This document shows positions 51,504 to 59,434 of a DNA stretch of 64,000 nucleotides, one piece after another. The notes under the pieces were generated by a model, which worked only from the letters and a program-made list of their open reading frames with translations, searched no databases and was not told where the DNA came from. Made by a program: the position numbers and the translations under genes. This stretch comes from Nocardioides sp. dk884 (GTDB taxonomy: Bacteria; Actinomycetota; Actinomycetes; Propionibacteriales; Nocardioidaceae). Location of the stretch: positions 2,393,501 through 2,457,500 of the forward strand of contig NZ_CP045649.1 in the NCBI RefSeq assembly GCF_009557055.1, read 5' to 3'. How positions within the stretch are numbered: position 1 is the first letter of the stretch; the number at the start of each line of letters is the position of its first letter.

Positions 51504-52181
51504 GTGCGCATTCGCCCATTCCTCGCCGCGTTGCTGACCACCGCGCTCGTCGGCCCCACCGCCGCCGTGATCAGCACCGCCGCCCCCGCCTCCGCGGCTG
51601 AGTCGACCCGCATCGTCGGCGCCAGCTCGACCGGCCAGTGGCTGTACCCCGTCACCCGCAGCCAGGGCAAGATCCCCGCCCGCGGCGACTCTCTCGGCGT
51701 CTCGATCGAGGTCGTCACCAGCTCCGGCAGCCAGGTCTACGACGGCTCCCTGCAGGTCCAGTTCAAGGCCGCCGGCAGCTCCAAGTGGAAGACCGTCGCG
51801 AGCGCCTCCAGCGCCTACCTCTACGACACCATCAAGTACCGCCAGAACGGCACCTACCGTGCCGTCTACGGCGGCACCGGGAGCTACTCCTCGTCGAGCA
51901 TCTCGAAAAAGCAGAAGGTTCAGCGCAAGGTGACCGTCCAGGGCATCAGCGGCAAGCGCGCCGGCTTCAAGGGCAAGGTCAGCCCCAAGGGCAAGGTCAA
52001 GATCGCGATCCAGAAGAAGTCCGGCAAGAAGTGGAAGGGCTTCCGCACCCAGAAGACCGACAAGAAGGGCCGCTACACGATCTACCTGCCGGCCCCGCGC
52101 AGCGGCCGGTTCAACTGGAAGATCACCTTCAGTGGCAGCAAGAAGTTCGCCAAGACGATCGTGCGTGGCTACACCTACTGA
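51504..52181 (+). CDS. Secreted basic protein with Ig-like fold
   Basis: A 225-residue protein from a GTG. Signal peptide residues 1-31 (ending PASAA). The mature protein starts with a beta-sandwich (QWLYPVTRSQGKIPARGDSLGVSIEVV, SLQVQFKAAGSSKWKTV) and ends in a second one that is unusually Lys-rich (KVSPKGKVKIAIQKKSGKKW, then TDKKGRYTIYLPAP). About one residue in seven is Lys. It may bind cell-wall teichoic acids, DNA or other polyanions. Similar repeated domains are frequent in Nocardioides-like secreted proteins; no specific family. Confidence 0.7.
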   Translation: MRIRPFLAALLTTALVGPTAAVISTAAPASAAESTRIVGASSTGQWLYPVTRSQGKIPARGDSLGVSIEVVTSSGSQVYDGSLQVQFKAAGSSKWKTVASASSAYLYDTIKYRQNGTYRAVYGGTGSYSSSSISKKQKVQRKVTVQGISGKRAGFKGKVSPKGKVKIAIQKKSGKKWKGFRTQKTDKKGRYTIYLPAPRSGRFNWKITFSGSKKFAKTIVRGYTY

Positions 52182-52206
52182 TCCACAGCAGCGACCGTAG
52201 GACCTC

Positions 52207-52252
52207 GAACGGGTCAGGCGCTCGGCTCCGTGCCGAGCAGCCTGGCCCGTTC
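52207..52252. terminator. Long hairpin overlapping the end of the PPK2 gene
   Basis: GAACGGG, CAGGC and GCTCGGC pair with GCCGAGC, GCCTG and CCCGTTC, with one bulged base on each side. It covers the last codons of the PPK2 gene and can terminate both the rightward secreted-protein gene and, in part, the leftward gene. Confidence 0.65.
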
Positions 52253-53059
52253 GGCGTCCACGTCGAAGTCGGCCGGTGGCCAGGCGAGGTCCATCTCGCG
52301 CAGCGCCGCCAGCAGGATCTGCGCCACCGCCAGGTTCCGATACCACTTGCGATCGGCCGGCACCACGAACCACGGCGCGGCCTCGGTGTTCGTGCGGCTC
52401 AGCGCGGCCTCGTAGGCGAGGCGGTACTCACCCCACCGGGCTCGGTCGTCGATGTCGTCGGGGCTGAACTTCCAGTGCTTGGCGGGGTCGTCGAGCCGCG
52501 CCAGCAGCCGGGTCAGCTGCTCGTGCGGACTGATGTGCAGCAGACACTTCACGATCGTGACGCCGCCGTCGGCGAGCTCGGCCTCGAAGGCGTTGATCGC
52601 CTCGAGGCGACGCTCGATCTCCGCCGGCTCCGCCAGGCGGCGCACCCGCGCGACGAGCACATCCTCGTAGTGGGAGCGGTCGAAGACCCCGAGGTCACCG
52701 GCCGGGGGCAGCACCTGGCGCACCCGCCACAGGAAGTCGTGCTCGAGCTCCTCCGCGGTGGGCGCCCGGAAGGACACGGTGCGCACCCCCTGGGGGTCCA
52801 CCAGGCCGACGGTCTTGCGGACCGTGCCGCCCTTGCCGGAGGTGTCCATGCCCTGGAGCACCAACAGCAGCCGCCGTCGTCCGCCCACCCGGCCGTGGGC
52901 GAAGAGCCGCTCCTGCAGATCGGTGAGCTCGCGTCCGAGGTGCTCGAGCGCGGCCTGCCCGGCGGCCTTGTCCCCGTCGAAGCCCGGCGTCGTGCCGGGG
53001 TCGAAGGCCTTCAGGTCCACGGGACCGGGCGCCAGCCGGGTCGGGTGCGCGATCGCCAT
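52214..53059 (-). CDS. Polyphosphate kinase 2 family protein
   Basis: A 281-residue enzyme. Walker A-like LLLVLQGMDTSGKGGTVRKTV, Walker B region FDRSHYEDVLVARVRRL and lid QLTRLLARLDDPAKHWKFSPDDIDDRARW with YRLAYEAALSRTNTEAAPWFVVPADRKWYRNL. This is the class I PPK2 domain with a short N-terminal extension. It transfers phosphate between polyphosphate and nucleotides, usually making ADP/ATP or GTP. Single-gene unit with GAGG upstream of the ATG. Confidence 0.93.
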   Translation of the reverse strand: MAIAHPTRLAPGPVDLKAFDPGTTPGFDGDKAAGQAALEHLGRELTDLQERLFAHGRVGGRRRLLLVLQGMDTSGKGGTVRKTVGLVDPQGVRTVSFRAPTAEELEHDFLWRVRQVLPPAGDLGVFDRSHYEDVLVARVRRLAEPAEIERRLEAINAFEAELADGGVTIVKCLLHISPHEQLTRLLARLDDPAKHWKFSPDDIDDRARWGEYRLAYEAALSRTNTEAAPWFVVPADRKWYRNLAVAQILLAALREMDLAWPPADFDVDAERARLLGTEPSA

Positions 53060-53125
53060 GGCTCGATCCTCGCGGGCGGTGTCAACCCCCGCCGCCCTGG
53101 CCGAGGTCGGGCCGCGGGCCTGCTG

Positions 53126-53623
53126 TCAGTGGGCGAGGCCGCCGCGGCGGTCGACGAGCGGCGGCTCGCTCGACCAGGGGAAGTTGATCCACTTCTCGGT
53201 GCGGCGCCAGGCGTAGTCGGGCTTCACGACCGACCACGGCTTCTCGTAGATGACCGCGGTGCGGGCCTCGGCGACGTGGTCGCCGCAGAACTCGCGCACC
53301 ACCTGGAGGGTGCGTCCGCTGTCGGCGACGTCGTCGGCGACCAGGACCCGCAGCCCGGACAGGTCGACCGCCGCCGGGGTCGGCGGCAGCATCATCGGCA
53401 CCTCGAGGCGCTGGTCGACGCCGGTGTAGAACTCCACGTTGACCGCTGACAGGTTCTTCACGTCCAGCGCGTAGCCCAGACCCATGCCGAGGCCGAGTCC
53501 CCCGCGGGCGATGGCGAGCACCAGGTCGGGCTGGTAGCCGGAGTCGACGACCTGCTGGGCCAGGTCGCGAACGGCCACGCCGAACAGCTCGTAGGTCAGG
53601 ATCTCGCGCTCTTCATCGGCCAC
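53126..53623 (-). CDS. Phosphoribosyltransferase family protein
   Basis: A 165-residue protein from a GTG. PRTase core: LVLAIARGGLGLGMGLGYALDVKNLSAVNV and the PRPP motif VLVADDVADSGRTLQVVREF. The C-terminus has KPDYAWRRTEKWINFPWSS, typical of the small WP family near xanthine/hypoxanthine transferases. Substrate is probably a purine base. It is followed by recX-recA on the same strand, with 48 nt between. Confidence 0.9.
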   Translation of the reverse strand: MADEEREILTYELFGVAVRDLAQQVVDSGYQPDLVLAIARGGLGLGMGLGYALDVKNLSAVNVEFYTGVDQRLEVPMMLPPTPAAVDLSGLRVLVADDVADSGRTLQVVREFCGDHVAEARTAVIYEKPWSVVKPDYAWRRTEKWINFPWSSEPPLVDRRGGLAH

Positions 53624-53671
53624 CGCAGCATTCTGCCCCCGCCCGGCGCACCGATGTCGAGAGACCCTGGC

Positions 53672-54409
53672 TCAGTCGAGCTCGATGTCGGGCTCGTCAC
53701 GGCCCGCCTGGGCCAGCTCGTCGCGGACCACGGAGAACGCCAGGCCGGAGGAGTAGCCCTTGCGGGCCAGCATCCCGACCAGGCGCCGGGTCGCGGTCTG
53801 GTCGTCGACGCGCGACAGCGAGCGGAGCTTCTTGCGGACCAGGCGGCGGGCCGCCTCCTCCTCGTCGGCGGGGTCGATCTCGTCGAGCGCGTCGCGGGCG
53901 ACCTCGTCGTCGATGCCCTTGCGGCGCAGCTCCTGGGCCAGTGCCCGGCGGGCCAGGCCCTTGCCGGGCTGCCGGCTGGCGATCCAAGCGCGCGCGAACG
54001 CCTCGTCGTCGACCAGCCCGACCTCCTCGAAGCGGTCGAGCAGCTGGGTGGCGATCTCGGGCGGTACGTCCTTGCCGGCGAGCTTGTCGGCGAGCTCCTT
54101 GCGGCTGCGCGCCTGACCGGTCAGCTGGTCGAGCAGGATCTTGCGCGCGACGGCCTCCGGGTCGGCGGGCGGTCCGAGGGCGGCGACGTCATCGGGGGGC
54201 GGCGCCTGGCGCGTACGCCGGCCCCGGCCTCCCGTCGTACGACGGGTGCCGCGCGCGCCACCCCGGCGACCGGCAGGGCGCTCCTCTGCGCCGGTGTCGC
54301 CAGGGTCGCCGGCCGGTGCCGACGGCGGAGCGGACGCACGCTGGGTCCATGCGTCCACACCCGCCGAGACGTCACCGAGCCACGACGGCGGTGGCCGGTC
54401 CTCCCTCAC
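53672..54409 (-). CDS. recX: Regulatory protein RecX
   Basis: A 245-residue protein. The N-terminal 80 residues are disordered and Arg/Pro/Gly-rich; the three-helix RecX repeats begin at DPEAVARKILLDQLTGQARSRKELADKLAGKDVP and run to the end (LVDDEAFARAWIASRQPGKGLARRALAQELRRKG, LARKGYSSGLAFSVVRDEL). It binds RecA filaments and inhibits or tunes them. Located 11 nt after recA, as in most actinobacteria. The start is uncertain because the tail is not conserved. Confidence 0.92.
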   Translation of the reverse strand: MREDRPPPSWLGDVSAGVDAWTQRASAPPSAPAGDPGDTGAEERPAGRRGGARGTRRTTGGRGRRTRQAPPPDDVAALGPPADPEAVARKILLDQLTGQARSRKELADKLAGKDVPPEIATQLLDRFEEVGLVDDEAFARAWIASRQPGKGLARRALAQELRRKGIDDEVARDALDEIDPADEEEAARRLVRKKLRSLSRVDDQTATRRLVGMLARKGYSSGLAFSVVRDELAQAGRDEPDIELD

Positions 54410-54420
54410 GTGGGGCTCCC

Positions 54421-55470
54421 TCAGAAGTCGTCGACGCCGACCGGCTCGGCCGCCACGGGCGCCTCGGCCTCGACGCTCGGGATGACGCCGAGCTTCTCGA
54501 GGATGCGCTTCTCGAGCTCGTTGGCCAGGTCGGGGTTGTCCTGGAGGAACTTGCGGGAGTTCTCCTTGCCCTGGCCGAGCTGGTCGCCGTCGTAGGTGTA
54601 CCAGGCGCCGGCCTTGCGGACCAGGCCCGCCTCGACACCGACGTCGATCAGGCCGCCCTCGCGGCTGATGCCCTTGCCGTACATGATGTCGAACTCGGCC
54701 TGCTTGAACGGCGGGGCGACCTTGTTCTTGACCACCTTGACGCGGGTGCGGTTGCCGACCATGTCGGTGCCGTTCTTCAGCGTCTCGATGCGGCGCACGT
54801 CGAGGCGCACCGAGGAGTAGAACTTCAGCGCGCGACCACCGGTGGTGGTCTCGGGCGAGCCGAACATCACGCCGATCTTCTCGCGCAGCTGGTTGATGAA
54901 GATCGCGGTGGTGCCGGAGTTGTTGAGCGCACCGGTCATCTTGCGCAGCGCCTGCGACATCAGGCGGGCCTGCAGACCGACGTGACTGTCGCCCATCTCG
55001 CCCTCGATCTCGGCGCGCGGCACGAGCGCGGCCACCGAGTCGATGACGATGAGCGAGAGCGCACCGGAGCGGACCAGCATGTCGGCGATCTCCAGGGCCT
55101 GCTCACCGGAGTCCGGCTGGGAGACCAGCAGGGCGTCGGTGTCGACGCCGAGGGCCTTGGCGTAGTCGGGGTCGAGCGCGTGCTCGGCGTCGATGAAGGC
55201 GACGATGCCGCCCGCGGCCTGCGCACTGGCCACGGCGTGCAGGGCGACGGTGGTCTTACCTGACGACTCCGGGCCGTAGATCTCGACCACGCGCCCGCGG
55301 GGCAGGCCGCCGAGGCCGAGGGCGACGTCGAGGGCGATCGACCCGGTGGGGATCACCTCGAGCGGCGCACGCGTCTCATCGCCCAGGCGCATGACCGAGC
55401 CCTTGCCGAAGGACTTCTCGATATTGGCGAGCGCGGCATCCAGGGCCTTCTCGCGGTCTCCACCAGCCAT
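54421..55470 (-). CDS. recA: Recombinase RecA
   Basis: A 349-residue protein starting at the ATG at 55470 (GGGGA six bases before; a start four codons earlier is possible). P-loop [21 protein letters not shown], Walker [23 protein letters not shown], loop L2 region [22 protein letters not shown] and the acidic C-terminal tail are all present. There is no intein. Catalyses strand exchange and LexA cleavage. An SOS box 135 nt upstream and a TAGGGT -10 next to it give a damage-inducible promoter and a 5' leader of about 120 nt. Confidence 0.97.
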   Translation of the reverse strand: MAGGDREKALDAALANIEKSFGKGSVMRLGDETRAPLEVIPTGSIALDVALGLGGLPRGRVVEIYGPESSGKTTVALHAVASAQAAGGIVAFIDAEHALDPDYAKALGVDTDALLVSQPDSGEQALEIADMLVRSGALSLIVIDSVAALVPRAEIEGEMGDSHVGLQARLMSQALRKMTGALNNSGTTAIFINQLREKIGVMFGSPETTTGGRALKFYSSVRLDVRRIETLKNGTDMVGNRTRVKVVKNKVAPPFKQAEFDIMYGKGISREGGLIDVGVEAGLVRKAGAWYTYDGDQLGQGKENSRKFLQDNPDLANELEKRILEKLGVIPSVEAEAPVAAEPVGVDDF

Positions 55471-55604
55471 GTCAATCCCCATCTAATTCGTCGGTGTGTC
55501 AGGTACGTCTTCGACGCTAGAGCGAGCCACCGACAAAGCCTGATCAGCTCGTCGCGACTGTGGACGACCTCGCCCGGCGTCGTACCTGTGCACACACCCT
55601 AGCC

Positions 55605-55618
55605 CGAACGTCTGTTCG
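55605..55618 (-). promoter_or_regulatory. LexA (SOS) box of the recA promoter
   Basis: CGAACGTCTGTTCG is a perfect match to the actinobacterial box CGAAC-N4-GTTCG. On the minus strand a TAGGGT -10 follows it after 3 nt (at about 55596-55601), the same order as at 38073, so LexA would cover the promoter. Confidence 0.88.
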
Positions 55619-55671
55619 AGATCGACAGGGTGGTGCGGCGTGTCGCGATCGGCCGCGGGCCGGGGTGCCTC

Positions 55672-55866
55672 TCAGCGCTCGCGGGCGGGCAGCTCGAGCG
55701 CCTGCCACACCGCGGCCCAGACCTGCTTGGGCGACTCGCCGGCGGCGAGCGCCTCGCTGGCCGTGCGTCCGCCGAGCTCGGCCATCACGAACTGATCGGC
55801 CCACACCCGGCAGTAGCCGGCCCCGAGGGCCTGCTCCATGCGCGCCCAGAACTCCGTGTGCCTCAT
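55672..55866 (-). CDS. DUF3046 protein
   Basis: A 64-residue protein: MRHTEFWARMEQALGAGYCR, VWADQFVMAELGGRTASEAL and a helical end. This is DUF3046, nearly always just upstream of recA in actinobacteria. TACGGT lies six bases before the ATG, so leaderless. Function unknown. Confidence 0.93.
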   Translation of the reverse strand: MRHTEFWARMEQALGAGYCRVWADQFVMAELGGRTASEALAAGESPKQVWAAVWQALELPARER

Positions 55867-55920
55867 GGGTTCACCGTAGAACAGCCCCCGTGCGCTCCCC
55901 CAGACCCGGGTGCGTCGGGC

Positions 55921-56727
55921 TCACGGCAGCAGCAGCCGGTCCAGGCGGCGGCGTACGACGAGGAGGCCGGCCAGGCCCATCACCAGCAGGTAGACGACCG
56001 AGACCACGGAGGCGGAGGTCACCGAGCCGGTGACCAGCTCGCGGCACAGCACGACCCCGCGGTAGAGCGGGGTCGCCTCGACGAGCCAGCGCGCCCACGG
56101 GTCGAGCGCGGTGATCGGGAAGAAGGTCGCGGAGAACAAGAACAGCGGCAGCTGCACCAGGGTGATCTTCTCGAAGTCCTGCCAGGAGGTGAGGTAGGTC
56201 GTGAACGCCATGCACACCGCGCTGAAGGCGAAGCCGATCAGCAGCGTGGCCGGCAGCGCCAGCAGGGCCCACCAGGAGTGCACCAGCCCCATCCCCGTCA
56301 TCACGAGGAGGAACGCCGCGGAGTAGCTGGCGCCGCGCAGCTGGCCCCAGGTGATCTCACCGCGCGCGATGTCGGCGCTGGTCAGCGGCGTGGCCAGCAT
56401 CTGGTCGTAGAGCTTCTGGTAGCGCAGCTTGAAGAACACGTTGAACGTCGAGTCCATCAGCGCGCCGTTCATCGCCGAGACGGCGAGCATCGCCGGCGCG
56501 ACGAACTCGGCGTACGGGATCGGCTCGCCGTTGAACTCGAAGGTGTCGATCAGCTGGCCCACGCCGATGCCGATCGAGAGCAGGTAGAGGAACGGCTCGA
56601 GGAAGCCGGTGAGGTAGAGCTTCCAGGCCTTCTTGTAGGTCAGGTAGTTGCGCAGGACGAGCACCCCGACCGCCTGCACCGGCCCGAGCGGGGCGGGCTC
56701 GGGGCGCGCCCCGCCGAGCGTGCTCAC
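55921..56727 (-). CDS. ABC-2 type exporter permease
   Basis: A 268-residue permease from a GTG that overlaps the upstream permease stop (GTGA). Six membrane helices: YLTGFLEPFLYLLSIGIGVG, VAPAMLAVSAMNGALMDSTFNVFFKLRYQKLYDQMLATPL (with the coupling motif), AAFLLVMTGMGLVHSW, LLIGFAFSAVCMAFTTYL, LPLFLFSATFFPITALD and a final one. Same family as its partner (DrrB/NodJ-like). They form the membrane part of a heteromeric exporter. Substrate unknown; DrrAB/NodIJ-type systems export drugs, lipids or polysaccharides. Confidence 0.9.
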   Translation of the reverse strand: MSTLGGARPEPAPLGPVQAVGVLVLRNYLTYKKAWKLYLTGFLEPFLYLLSIGIGVGQLIDTFEFNGEPIPYAEFVAPAMLAVSAMNGALMDSTFNVFFKLRYQKLYDQMLATPLTSADIARGEITWGQLRGASYSAAFLLVMTGMGLVHSWWALLALPATLLIGFAFSAVCMAFTTYLTSWQDFEKITLVQLPLFLFSATFFPITALDPWARWLVEATPLYRGVVLCRELVTGSVTSASVVSVVYLLVMGLAGLLVVRRRLDRLLLP

Positions 56728-57521
56728 GAGACCATCCGTCGTCGCAGCCCGGACACCGACCAGAACCAGCCCAGGACGCAGAGCGCCACGAGCACCAGCA
56801 CGTTGACCCCCGCCAGCCACCAGGTGACGTGGTCGAGGGCGAACATCCGCGACAGGCTCACGCCCTGCCACAGCGGGGTGAGCCGGGCGACCCAGGCGCC
56901 GACGTCGCCGAGGTTGGCGACCGGGAAGAACGCGCCGGAGAACAGGAACAGCGGGAAGACGCCGAGACGGAACATCACCCCGAAGCCCTCCTCGCTGCGC
57001 AGCCGCGCGCTCACGCCGTAGACGAGGGTCGCGAAGCACATGCCGACCAGCACCTGGGCGAGGAACGCCAGGACCGCGCCCCACCAGGTGGCGAACACCC
57101 CGAACGGCGCCATCACGAGGTTGTAGACCGCGCACGTGACGGCCAGGCGCACCGCGACGAAGCCGAGATGGGCGGCCACCACGTGGTGGACCTGCAGCGG
57201 GGTGGCGAGCATCGAGTCGTAGACCTTCTGCCACTTGATCATGCCCATCACCGGGTAGGTGGTCTCGCTGACCGCCGTCTGCATGGCGTGGGCGGCGATC
57301 AGGCCGGGGACCACGAAGGCGAGGTAGGAGTCCGCGCCCTCGAGGGTGTCGGGGTCGCCCTCGATGAAGCCGCCGAGCACGACGCCCATCGCCACGACGT
57401 AGAGGAGCGGGGAGAGGAAGGAGGAGACCACCGAGCCCTTCCAGGTGCGCCGGACCACGACCAGCCAGTAGTCCACCTGCCGACGGACGCCCTCGCCGAG
57501 GGTGAGGTCACCGCCGCTCAT
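56724..57521 (-). CDS. ABC-2 type exporter permease
   Basis: A 265-residue permease with six membrane helices. Landmarks: SSFLSPLLYVVAMGVVLGGF, FVVPGLIAAHAMQTAVSETTYPVMGMIKWQKVYDSMLATPLQ, FPLFLFSGAFFPVANLGD and VTWWLAGVNVLVLVALCVLGW. The ATG shares its A with the last base of the ATPase stop codon (TGATG). Same topology as the next gene; the two permeases and one ATPase make an exporter with two different membrane halves. Confidence 0.9.
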   Translation of the reverse strand: MSGGDLTLGEGVRRQVDYWLVVVRRTWKGSVVSSFLSPLLYVVAMGVVLGGFIEGDPDTLEGADSYLAFVVPGLIAAHAMQTAVSETTYPVMGMIKWQKVYDSMLATPLQVHHVVAAHLGFVAVRLAVTCAVYNLVMAPFGVFATWWGAVLAFLAQVLVGMCFATLVYGVSARLRSEEGFGVMFRLGVFPLFLFSGAFFPVANLGDVGAWVARLTPLWQGVSLSRMFALDHVTWWLAGVNVLVLVALCVLGWFWSVSGLRRRMVS

Positions 57522-58465
57522 CAGTCCACCAGGGTGCGGCCGGTGAGGCGCAGGAACACGTCCTCGAGGCTGGAGCGACGGACCAGGGTGGCCACCGGGC
57601 GCAGGCCGCGCTCGTGGACCTTGGCGACGACCTCCTCGCCGTCGTCGCTGTAGACCAGCAGCCGGTCGGGAAGCACCTCGACCCGCTCGCCCAGGTCGGC
57701 GACCTTCTCGGCCAGCGCGTCGTGGGTCTGGCCCGCGTCGGCGACGCCGAAGCGCAGCTCGGCGACCTCGCGGCTGGAGTAGGTGCGGATCAGCGCCAGC
57801 GGGGAGTCCTGGGCCACGATCACCCCCTTGTCCATCACCACCAGCCGGTCGCAGAGCTGCTCGGCCTCGTCCATGTAGTGCGTGGTGATCACCAGCGTCA
57901 CCCCCGCCTGCTTGAGCCGGAACAGCCGGTCCCACAGCACGTGGCGTGCCTGCGGGTCCAGGCCGGTGGTCGGCTCGTCGAGCAGCAGCAGGTCGGGGCT
58001 GTTCACCAGTGAGCGGGCGATCGTCAGGCGCCGCTTCATGCCGCCGGACAGGTCGTCGACCAGGGCATCGGCCTTGTCGGTGAGCTGCACGAACTCGAGC
58101 AGCTCCTCGACCCGCTCGCGCACCTCGGCCTTGGGCAGCCCGAAGTAGCGGCCGTAGATGTAGAGGTTCTCGCGCACGTTGAGCTCGGTGTCGAGCGTGT
58201 CCTCCTGGGGGCAGACCCCGAGCCGCGCGCGGATCGCCGGGCCATGGGTGGCGGGGTCGAGGCCGAGGATGCGCAGCTCTCCCCCGCTCACCGGGGACAC
58301 CGCGGCGATCATCCGCATCGTGGAGGACTTCCCGGCGCCGTTCGGCCCGAGGAAGCCGAACGCCTCGCCCCGGCGCACGTCGACGTCCACGCCGCGCACC
58401 GCCTCGAAGTCGCCGAAGGACTTGCGCAGGCCCCGGGCACGGATCATCACGTCGGTCTCGGACAC
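57521..58465 (-). CDS. ABC exporter ATPase (DrrA-like)
   Basis: A 314-residue ATPase. Walker A GFLGPNGAGKSSTMRMI, Q-loop VCPQEDTLDTELNVRENL, signature DDLSGGMKRRLTIARSLV, Walker B LLLLDEPTTGLDPQARHVLW and H-loop VITTHYMDEAEQL are intact; a regulatory C-terminal domain of about 100 residues ends LRRSSLEDVFLRLTGRTL. Start at the GTG 58465 because a TACAGT -10 lies seven bases before it (leaderless); an ATG at 58446 is an alternative. Energises the two following permeases. Confidence 0.93.
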   Translation of the reverse strand: MSETDVMIRARGLRKSFGDFEAVRGVDVDVRRGEAFGFLGPNGAGKSSTMRMIAAVSPVSGGELRILGLDPATHGPAIRARLGVCPQEDTLDTELNVRENLYIYGRYFGLPKAEVRERVEELLEFVQLTDKADALVDDLSGGMKRRLTIARSLVNSPDLLLLDEPTTGLDPQARHVLWDRLFRLKQAGVTLVITTHYMDEAEQLCDRLVVMDKGVIVAQDSPLALIRTYSSREVAELRFGVADAGQTHDALAEKVADLGERVEVLPDRLLVYSDDGEEVVAKVHERGLRPVATLVRRSSLEDVFLRLTGRTLVD

Positions 58466-58547
58466 GGGGAGCACTGTAGGCGTGACCTCCCCCACATGTG
58501 GCTCCGCCCGACCCGACCCGGCCCCGCTGCGGGCCGGGACCGCCACA

Positions 58548-59393
58548 ATGCGAGCGATGACTCCGACCGCGCTCGCCCTCGCGCTCACTGCCGCGCTCGT
58601 GCACGCGGTCTGGAACCAGGTGCTGGCCGGGTCCGCCAACCCCGCCGCCCGCTCGGCCGTCGGGATGATCGTGGCGTGCCTCGTGGCGGCTCCGCTCGCG
58701 CTGGTCGGGCTGCGCTGGGAGGCCGAGGTGTGGCCGCTGGCCGCTGCATCGGTGGTGTGCGAGCTGGCCTACTTCGTCGCGCTGTCCGCGGCGTACCGGG
58801 TGGCGCCGCTGGGGGTCGTCTACCCGGTCGCCCGGGGCAGCGCGCCGGTGCTGGTGCTGCTCATCGGCTGGGTGGTGCTCGGCCAGGCCGTCGCATGGTA
58901 CGCCGCCGCGGGGGTCGCCCTCGTGGTCGTCGGCGTGCTGCTGGTGGGCGGCCCGCGCCACGGCGTGCGCGTGCGCCATCTGCTGCTGGCCGTGGCCGTG
59001 GGCGCGTGCATCGCGGCGTACACCCTGATCGACAGCCTGGCCCTGGAGCACGCCTCGCCGGTGGCGCTGCTCGTGGTGGTGCTGGGGACGACCGCGCTGG
59101 TGCAGGCGGGCGCGATCGCGACCCGCACCGGCGTCGGCCCGCTCGTGGGCGCCACGCTGCGCGGCCCCGACGCGTGGCGCACGCTGGTCGCGGGCTTCGG
59201 CATCCTCGGCGCCTACGGGCTGGTGCTGGTGGCGCTCCTGCACGCACCCGCTGCCCCGGTCGCGGCGGTGCGCGAGACCAGCGTCGTGATGGTCGTGCTG
59301 CTGCTCGCGCTCACCGGTCGCGAGCGGCTGACCACCGTCCGCCTCGGCGGCGCGATCGCGGTGGCCACCGGTGTCGCGCTCGTCGTGCTCTGA
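58548..59393 (+). CDS. EamA/DMT-family permease
   Basis: A 281-residue protein with ten membrane helices and the two EamA halves: ALALTAALVHAVWNQVLAGSANP and YRVAPLGVVYPVARGSAPVLVLLIGWVVLG in the first; LLLAVAVGACIAAYTLIDSLALEHA, AAPVAAVRETSVVMVVLLLALTGRERLTTVRLGGA in the second. Likely exports metabolites. Start could be the ATG at 58548 or 58557. Divergent from the ABC exporter; the 80-nt gap includes a GC-rich hairpin. Confidence 0.88.
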   Translation: MRAMTPTALALALTAALVHAVWNQVLAGSANPAARSAVGMIVACLVAAPLALVGLRWEAEVWPLAAASVVCELAYFVALSAAYRVAPLGVVYPVARGSAPVLVLLIGWVVLGQAVAWYAAAGVALVVVGVLLVGGPRHGVRVRHLLLAVAVGACIAAYTLIDSLALEHASPVALLVVVLGTTALVQAGAIATRTGVGPLVGATLRGPDAWRTLVAGFGILGAYGLVLVALLHAPAAPVAAVRETSVVMVVLLLALTGRERLTTVRLGGAIAVATGVALVVL

Positions 59394-59434
59394 GCCCGGG
59401 CACCGCTGTCGGTGCCGTGGGAGAGGATGGCGCC

